A DNA stretch of 10,415 nt, taken from NCBI GenBank assembly GCA_012963075.1, contig DTWI01000224.1:1-10415 (forward strand). The letters are read 5' to 3'. Positions 6,541-10,415 of this stretch are shown one piece after another. This DNA comes from Fidelibacterota bacterium (GTDB lineage: Bacteria > Marinisomatota > Marinisomatia > Marinisomatales > Marinisomataceae). Under the pieces are notes generated by a model. It was not told the DNA's origin and did no database searches. It was given only the letters and a program-made list of their open reading frames with translations. The position numbers were made by a program, and so were the translations under genes. Every line of letters begins with the position of its first letter. Position 1 is the stretch's first letter.

Positions 6541-7064
6541 TTTTTTATAAACTTACCAATCATATCAAATGTTCCATCTAAATCTTTTTGATAATTCTGG
6601 TCCAATATAACATTATAATATTTTTTTGAATTATCATAATTAAAACCAATTCTTACTTCAGGGTTACAAGCTCTAACCAAAAATGAAGAGAATGGATTAA
6701 ACTCAATATTTAAATCAACCATATTTTGGTAATTAGATTTTCTTATCTTTTTAATAAACCATGGAGTAGGCAATCCTAATGAATCAATATCTTGATAAAA
6801 AAATAATTCAGAAAAATTTTTGAGATCATCAGAATAAAAATTCACTAATGAATCCCTTAAGAGAAAACTAATATTATTATTCTTTTTCTGTTCTATTCTA
6901 TCTAAAAAAAGTTGTGCAAAGTCAAATGCAATATCACTATCAGGTAAAATTACCAAAACTGAACCAGATTGTTTTTTTGAATATCGATAAATTATAGAAT
7001 TATCTTCAAAATATTTTTTACACTTTAACCAATAAATAATTTTTTGAATCTGAGAATATACCAT
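6537..7064 (-). CDS. Unknown protein, weak resemblance to GT9 glycosyltransferase N-terminal domain
   Basis: A 175-residue, lysine-, asparagine- and isoleucine-rich protein that I cannot assign. The layout is alpha/beta: SVLVILPDSDIAFDFAQLF (about 35-53) reads as a strand then a helix, and MVDLNIEFNPFSSFLVRACN followed by PEVRIGFNY (about 115-143) resembles the DLxxxxxSxxLxxxxxAxxRIGF block of ADP-heptose-type transferases (GT9). Bacteroidota have small GT9-like orphan proteins of about this length, but I cannot test the link. There is no signal peptide or membrane span. It is the first gene of a leftward operon with the beta-helix acetyltransferase (ATGA overlap), which would suit a cell-envelope sugar role. 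The start at 7064 is only 31 bases from the divergent mutase gene and has no Shine-Dalgarno. Confidence 0.72.
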   Translation of the reverse strand: MVYSQIQKIIYWLKCKKYFEDNSIIYRYSKKQSGSVLVILPDSDIAFDFAQLFLDRIEQKKNNNISFLLRDSLVNFYSDDLKNFSELFFYQDIDSLGLPTPWFIKKIRKSNYQNMVDLNIEFNPFSSFLVRACNPEVRIGFNYDNSKKYYNVILDQNYQKDLDGTFDMIGKFIKK

Positions 7065-7095
7065 ATTTCTAATTTTAAGATTAAATTAGCTTATT
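7065..7095. promoter_or_regulatory. Compact 31-base divergent promoter region
   Basis: Only 31 bases separate the ATG at 7064 (minus) from the ATG at 7096 (plus), so the RNA polymerase sites must overlap each other or the coding sequences. On the minus strand TAAAAT (7077-7072, 5 of 6 to the -10 consensus) lies seven bases before its ATG. On the plus strand TAAATT (7082-7087, 4 of 6) lies eight bases before its ATG. I see no good -35 box for either, and no Shine-Dalgarno for either gene. Both could give leaderless messages, but the AT-richness makes these -10 matches weak alone. Confidence 0.4.
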
Positions 7096-8583
7096 ATGGC
7101 CAAAAAAAAGATAGGTAATTTCCCATTCACAACAGGTATCTATAAAGATATGTATCGTACGAAACTTTGGACCATGAGACAGTATGCAGGATTTTCATCT
7201 GTTAAAGAATCTAATAATCGTTTTTTATCTTTGCTAAATAGTGGAGTCAGTGGACTATCTGTAGCTTTTGATCTACCAACACAAATTGGCTATGATTCTG
7301 ATCATGAAATGTCCTATGGAGAAATTGGAAAATCAGGTGTACCAATTTCTACTATTGATGATATGAAATCATTATTTAATGAAATAAATTTAGAAGAGGT
7401 ATCCATCTCAATGACAATTAATGCAACCGCCTCAATTTTACTAGCATTTTATGTAGCACTAGCAGAAGAAAGAGGATATGATCTCTCAAATTTAAAAGGT
7501 ACAATCCAAAATGATATTCTTAAGGAATATATATCTAGAGGAACATATATCTTCCCAATCAATCCATCATTGAAACTAAGTAGTGATATATTTGAATATT
7601 GTCAATCCACATTACCTAAATGGAATTCAATATCAGTTTCAGGATATCATATAAGAGAAGCAGGAAGTACAGCTGTTCAAGAATTAGCATTTACATTTGC
7701 AAATGCAATAACATATGTCAATACTGCAAAGAAAAATGGAGTTGAAATAGAAACATTAACAAAACAAATGTCATTTTTCTTTAATTCTCATCGAGATTTT
7801 TTTGAAGAAGTATCAAAATTCAGAGCAGCAAGAGAAATTTGGGCAAAAATAGTTAAAGAAAGATTCAAAATAGAAGATTCTGAATCTCAATTATGTCGAT
7901 TCCATGTACAAACTGGAGGATCTACACTAACAGCACAACAAATTGAGAATAACACAGTAAGAACTACATTACAAGCACTTGCTGCAGTGTTAGGCGGGGC
8001 GCAATCAATCCACACAAATAGTAAAGATGAAGCTATCAGTCTTCCATCAGAAGAAAATGCTCTAGCAGCCCTAAGAATACAACAAATTATTGCATATGAA
8101 ACCAATATCCCAAACTTTGTAGACCCAATAGGAGATAGCGATTTAATAAACAGTAGAACAAAAGAAATTGTAAAAGAAGTTTTGGAAAAAATTGACGATA
8201 TATCCGATAAAGGAGGAATGGAAAAACTTATTGAAACAGGAGAAATAGAAAAAGAGATTGCAGATTCTTCAATCCAATTTCAAAATAATTTAGACAGTAA
8301 AGAAGAAATTCTTATAGGGGTAAACAAATTTATTAACAATAATGAAAAAAATTTAATCAACGTAGGAAGTCAAAAAGATGACAATAAAAAGAGGATAGAT
8401 CTTATTACTCAGTTTAAAAAAGATCGAGATCATGAAAAAGTTGCTAATGCACTATCTGAATTAGAAGAAAAAGCAAAATCGGATGAAAACTTAATCCCAC
8501 ATATTGTGACATGTGCAAAAAATAAATGTACCCTCGGCGAGATTTCAGATACTTTAAGAAAAGTTTTTGGAGAATATTCTTAA
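7096..8583 (+). CDS. Methylmalonyl-CoA mutase, large (catalytic) subunit of split type
   Basis: Isomerises (R)-methylmalonyl-CoA and succinyl-CoA by adenosylcobalamin radical chemistry; this subunit holds the substrate TIM barrel, and the B12-binding domain must be a separate protein not in this window. Conserved blocks: PFTTGIYKDMYR (10-21), LWTMRQYAGF (24-33), GLSVAFDLPTQIGYDSDH (53-70), SMTINATA (105-112), GTIQNDILKEYISRGTYIFP (135-154), SVSGYHIREAG (180-190) and SIHTNSKDEA (304-313). By alignment to the Propionibacterium enzyme, Y30, Q138, R148 and H185 match Tyr89, Gln197, Arg207 and His244. Tyr and Arg are the pair that select methylmalonyl- over isobutyryl-CoA. Oddities: the usual N-terminal arm of about 60 residues is missing, and the block normally like DPxxGSYYVE reads DPIGDSDLINS (343-353). 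The C-terminus, ending in TLGEISDTLRKVFGEY, is complete. Confidence 0.93.
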   Translation: MAKKKIGNFPFTTGIYKDMYRTKLWTMRQYAGFSSVKESNNRFLSLLNSGVSGLSVAFDLPTQIGYDSDHEMSYGEIGKSGVPISTIDDMKSLFNEINLEEVSISMTINATASILLAFYVALAEERGYDLSNLKGTIQNDILKEYISRGTYIFPINPSLKLSSDIFEYCQSTLPKWNSISVSGYHIREAGSTAVQELAFTFANAITYVNTAKKNGVEIETLTKQMSFFFNSHRDFFEEVSKFRAAREIWAKIVKERFKIEDSESQLCRFHVQTGGSTLTAQQIENNTVRTTLQALAAVLGGAQSIHTNSKDEAISLPSEENALAALRIQQIIAYETNIPNFVDPIGDSDLINSRTKEIVKEVLEKIDDISDKGGMEKLIETGEIEKEIADSSIQFQNNLDSKEEILIGVNKFINNNEKNLINVGSQKDDNKKRIDLITQFKKDRDHEKVANALSELEEKAKSDENLIPHIVTCAKNKCTLGEISDTLRKVFGEYS

Positions 8584-8650
8584 TTAAAAAAAACAGGAAC
8601 ATTAAATTAAAAAATTAATAATATTGTTATAGACACAAAATTGAAAAAAT

Positions 8651-8655
8651 GAGGA
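8651..8655 (+). promoter_or_regulatory. Ribosome binding site deciding the LysM lipoprotein start
   Basis: GAGGA ends five bases before the ATG at 8661. Another in-frame ATG at 8649 overlaps this site and has no Shine-Dalgarno of its own. Starting at 8661 also gives a standard lipoprotein signal (basic residues, then the hydrophobic stretch, then Cys18). Confidence 0.75.
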
Positions 8656-8660
8656 ATATA

Positions 8661-9233
8661 ATGAAAATAAAAAAATTTGTTTTATTGTTAGGCACGCTTT
8701 TGATTATAAATTGCGCTGGCACCACTCCTGATGTAGGAGAAAAAATGAGCAATCAAGAATCAACTAAATCTGATACAAAAATTGTTGAAGAAGAAGTTAA
8801 AGTAGAAACATTTACTGTTCAACAACTTGAAGCTCCACCGCTTCCTGTTATTGTTTTCGAACCATATATGATTAAAAGAGGTGATTATTTAATTAAAATT
8901 GCTTCTAGAGAATATGGAAATTCTTCAATGTGGAGAGAGATCTATGAATGGAATAAGGAAGAAATTGGATCTGATCCAAATAAAATTTATCCTTATAATT
9001 TCTTGTCATTAAAAAGAGAGGCTAGTAAAGCAAAAAATTGCGACTTAGAATTCTTTGACTATCAAATACAATCTGGTGATACAGCATGGGACCTTGCTGA
9101 TGAAATATATGGTGATGAACTTGCATGGGTAATCATATATATGGACAATGAAAGGTTGATTAGAAGTAATGATGGAATATTACAACCAGGAACTATTTTT
9201 AAAATGAGAAAAAAATTAGATCCGTGCTCTTAG
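8661..9233 (+). CDS. Lipoprotein with two LysM domains
   Basis: Predicted membrane-anchored, peptidoglycan-associated protein. From the ATG at 8661 it has 190 residues: MKIKK, a hydrophobic stretch 6-16 and Cys18 in LIINC-AG, a lipobox with an unusual Asn just before the cysteine. Residues 20-65 are a low-complexity Glu/Lys/Thr/Val linker across the periplasm. The first LysM is about 68-118 (MIKRGDYLIKIASREYG, then WNKEEI and the YPYNFLSLK end) and the second about 133-182 (QIQSGDTAWDLADEIYG, then QPGTIFKM). No enzymatic domain is attached, so a structural or scaffold role in the envelope is likely. It lies 77 bases after the mutase gene; that gap is AT-rich, with no terminator I can support. 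Its end overlaps the next gene by 10 bases, so the two are probably co-translated. Confidence 0.88.
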   Translation: MKIKKFVLLLGTLLIINCAGTTPDVGEKMSNQESTKSDTKIVEEEVKVETFTVQQLEAPPLPVIVFEPYMIKRGDYLIKIASREYGNSSMWREIYEWNKEEIGSDPNKIYPYNFLSLKREASKAKNCDLEFFDYQIQSGDTAWDLADEIYGDELAWVIIYMDNERLIRSNDGILQPGTIFKMRKKLDPCS

Positions 9234-9799
9234 ATCTTAGTGATTACTTACTAGATACAAAAGTAATTGCGCCTAAAATCTTCTATGAAGAAGAATTAGC
9301 ATCTACTAACGAAAAAGCTCTAAATCTTAATAGCGATAGTTATGGTATCGTTATTTGTGATAAGCAAACCTATGGAAGAGGGCGCCATGGTAGAAAATGG
9401 GTCTCTACACCGTATAAAGATTTAGCATTTACTATTATTGTCCCTAAAAATTATATAATGGATGGACAATCTTTGGTTGACATTGCTTGTGAATCAGTTA
9501 TCAGAACTCTAGGAGAATTAAAAATCTCTGCACGAATAAAATATCCAAATGATATTTATATTGATAATAAAAAAATTTCAGGTATTCTTTGCGAACAAAC
9601 AGTAAAAGATAAGGTTATTACTCAAGTTTTAGGAATTGGAATTAACGTTAATTCAAATTTCCAAGATTTAGAGCCAATTCAAGATCAACTTTATACATCT
9701 TTATTACTAGAACTGGGGGAAAAAGTTAGTAGAGAAAAATTATTAAAAAACATAATAGAAATGATTGATCAAACTATTCAAAAGCAGATTCACCTGTAA
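9224..9799 (+). CDS. birA: Biotin--[acetyl-CoA-carboxylase] ligase, short form
   Basis: Attaches biotin, through biotinyl-AMP, to the lysine of biotin carrier proteins of carboxylases. The catalytic core is clear in 191 residues: YEEELASTNEKA (21-32), the biotinyl-AMP loop GRGRHGRKW (51-59), KYPNDIYID (106-114, with Tyr for the usual Trp), KKISGILCE (116-124, K117 matching E. coli Lys183) and LGIGINVNS (136-144). There is no N-terminal helix-turn-helix, so it is not a repressor. The protein stops at the helix after EKLLKNIIEMID, so the small SH3-like C-terminal domain of about 45-50 residues is missing. The start is GTG at 9224, overlapping the LysM gene by 10 bases with only a weak ribosome site. 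Its last 26 bases overlap the convergent acyl-CoA dehydrogenase gene. The product could serve a propionyl-CoA or acetyl-CoA carboxylase elsewhere. Confidence 0.9.
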   Translation: MLLDLSDYLLDTKVIAPKIFYEEELASTNEKALNLNSDSYGIVICDKQTYGRGRHGRKWVSTPYKDLAFTIIVPKNYIMDGQSLVDIACESVIRTLGELKISARIKYPNDIYIDNKKISGILCEQTVKDKVITQVLGIGINVNSNFQDLEPIQDQLYTSLLLELGEKVSREKLLKNIIEMIDQTIQKQIHL

Positions 9800-10415
9800 T
9801 TTTTTTCCCAATAATAAGAGTATGAATCTCATTGGTCCCTTCGTAAGTATATACTGTTTCCAGATTCATCATATGTCTCATGATAGAATAATCATCCATA
9901 ATTCCATTTGCTCCAAGTATTTCTCTAGAAAATTTTGCGCATTCTCTTGCCATCGCAACATTATTCTTTTTTCCAAGAGAAATATGTGAGGAATCAATTT
10001 CATTACTATCTTTTAACCTACCAAGTTGGATAGCAAGTAGCTGAGCTTTTGAAATTTCCTGAATCATATATACCAATTTTTGTTGAGTTAATTGAAATTG
10101 AGCAATTGGCTTAGAAAATTGTTTACGTTCCTTGCTATAATTTAATGCAACTTCATAACAATCAACAGCTGCTCCAATTGCCCCCCATGCAATAGAATAT
10201 CTTGCCTGAGTTAAGCACGATAAAGGACCTTTTAACCCTTCAACATTTGGCAATCGATTGCTATCAGGAACACAAACATCTTTCATAAATAATTCCGATG
10301 TAATTGATGCTCGAAGACTCATCTTACCGTGAATATCAGAACTTGAAAATCCTTCTGTTCCTTTTTCTATGAGAAAACCACGAATGATACCTTCTTCGTC
10401 TTTTGCCCATACAAC
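9774..10415 (-). CDS. gcdH: Glutaryl-CoA dehydrogenase, C-terminal part (5' end outside window)
   Basis: FAD enzyme that oxidises and decarboxylates glutaryl-CoA to crotonyl-CoA in lysine/tryptophan breakdown, giving electrons to ETF. The frame is open to the window edge; 213 residues are visible, about the last half of a protein of roughly 390. Visible from the edge: VVWAKDEEG, GFLIEKGTEGFS, KMSLRASITSELFMKDVCVP, LKGPLSCLTQARYSIAWGA, SKERKQFSKPIAQFQLTQ, EILGANGIMDDYSIMRHMMN and YTYEGTNEIHTLIIGKKITG. The glutamate of YEGT is in the place of the catalytic base Glu370 of human GCDH, and the SLRAS and RYSIAWGA blocks favour GCDH over other acyl-CoA dehydrogenases. The internal ATG at 10322 is not the start. 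The stop lies within the end of birA, on the opposite strand. The product would feed the EtfAB-EMO chain encoded in the same window. Confidence 0.92.
   Translation of the reverse strand, partial: VVWAKDEEGIIRGFLIEKGTEGFSSSDIHGKMSLRASITSELFMKDVCVPDSNRLPNVEGLKGPLSCLTQARYSIAWGAIGAAVDCYEVALNYSKERKQFSKPIAQFQLTQQKLVYMIQEISKAQLLAIQLGRLKDSNEIDSSHISLGKKNNVAMARECAKFSREILGANGIMDDYSIMRHMMNLETVYTYEGTNEIHTLIIGKKITGESAFE

Noticed and set aside
8584..8660. Terminator or promoter between the mutase and LysM genes
   Set aside because: The gap is almost all A and T, with no stem of useful strength and no convincing -35/-10 pair; read-through is equally likely.
8649..8660. ATG at 8649 as the start of the LysM lipoprotein
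   Set aside because: It has no ribosome site of its own and overlaps the GAGGA that serves the ATG at 8661, which also gives the better signal peptide.

Overview
The window looks like a low-GC chromosomal segment from a free-living, probably marine bacterium of the Fibrobacterota-Chlorobiota-Bacteroidota (FCB) lineage. A Marinimicrobia/SAR406-like genome is my best guess. The reasons are the AT-rich composition, a GlmU-type acetyltransferase half of the kind found in FCB bacteria, a DoxX plus Gfo/Idh/MocA pair, and a lipoprotein with two LysM domains. This placement is an inference from gene content, not from a marker gene. There is no rRNA, tRNA, CRISPR array, phage gene or transposase that I can support.

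Layout, left to right. (1) Positions 1-1440, minus strand: a Tat-exported Gfo/Idh/MocA oxidoreductase, cut by the window edge, preceded in its operon by a DoxX-type membrane protein whose N-terminus appears frameshifted. These two are visibly richer in G+C than the rest. (2) Positions 1517-5120, minus strand: a tight operon etfB-etfA-membrane Fe-S oxidoreductase (EMO/FadF type). (3) Positions 5121-5347: a 227-base gap with an unusual set of overlapping inverted repeats and a possible etf promoter. (4) Positions 5348-7064, minus strand: a small CxxC/acidic protein with what looks like a leaderless promoter, a stand-alone left-handed beta-helix acetyltransferase half of an alternative GlmU, and an unknown protein weakly like a GT9 N-terminal domain. 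(5) Positions 7096-9799, plus strand: the large subunit of a split methylmalonyl-CoA mutase, a LysM lipoprotein and a short biotin-protein ligase. (6) Positions 9774-10415, minus strand: the C-terminal half of glutaryl-CoA dehydrogenase, overlapping birA tail to tail.

The metabolic genes fit together. Glutaryl-CoA dehydrogenase, like other acyl-CoA dehydrogenases, passes electrons to ETF (EtfAB). The membrane Fe-S protein would pass them to the quinone pool. Methylmalonyl-CoA mutase and biotin ligase (needed for biotin-dependent carboxylases) fit propionate, odd-chain or amino-acid catabolism. I see no clearly new multi-gene system. The points most worth a second look are the alternative RNA/DNA structures at 5221-5307, the promoter placed directly on an ATG at 5752, the DoxX frameshift, and several proteins that lack a domain normal for their family (GlmU half, BirA without its C-terminal domain, mutase without its N-terminal arm).
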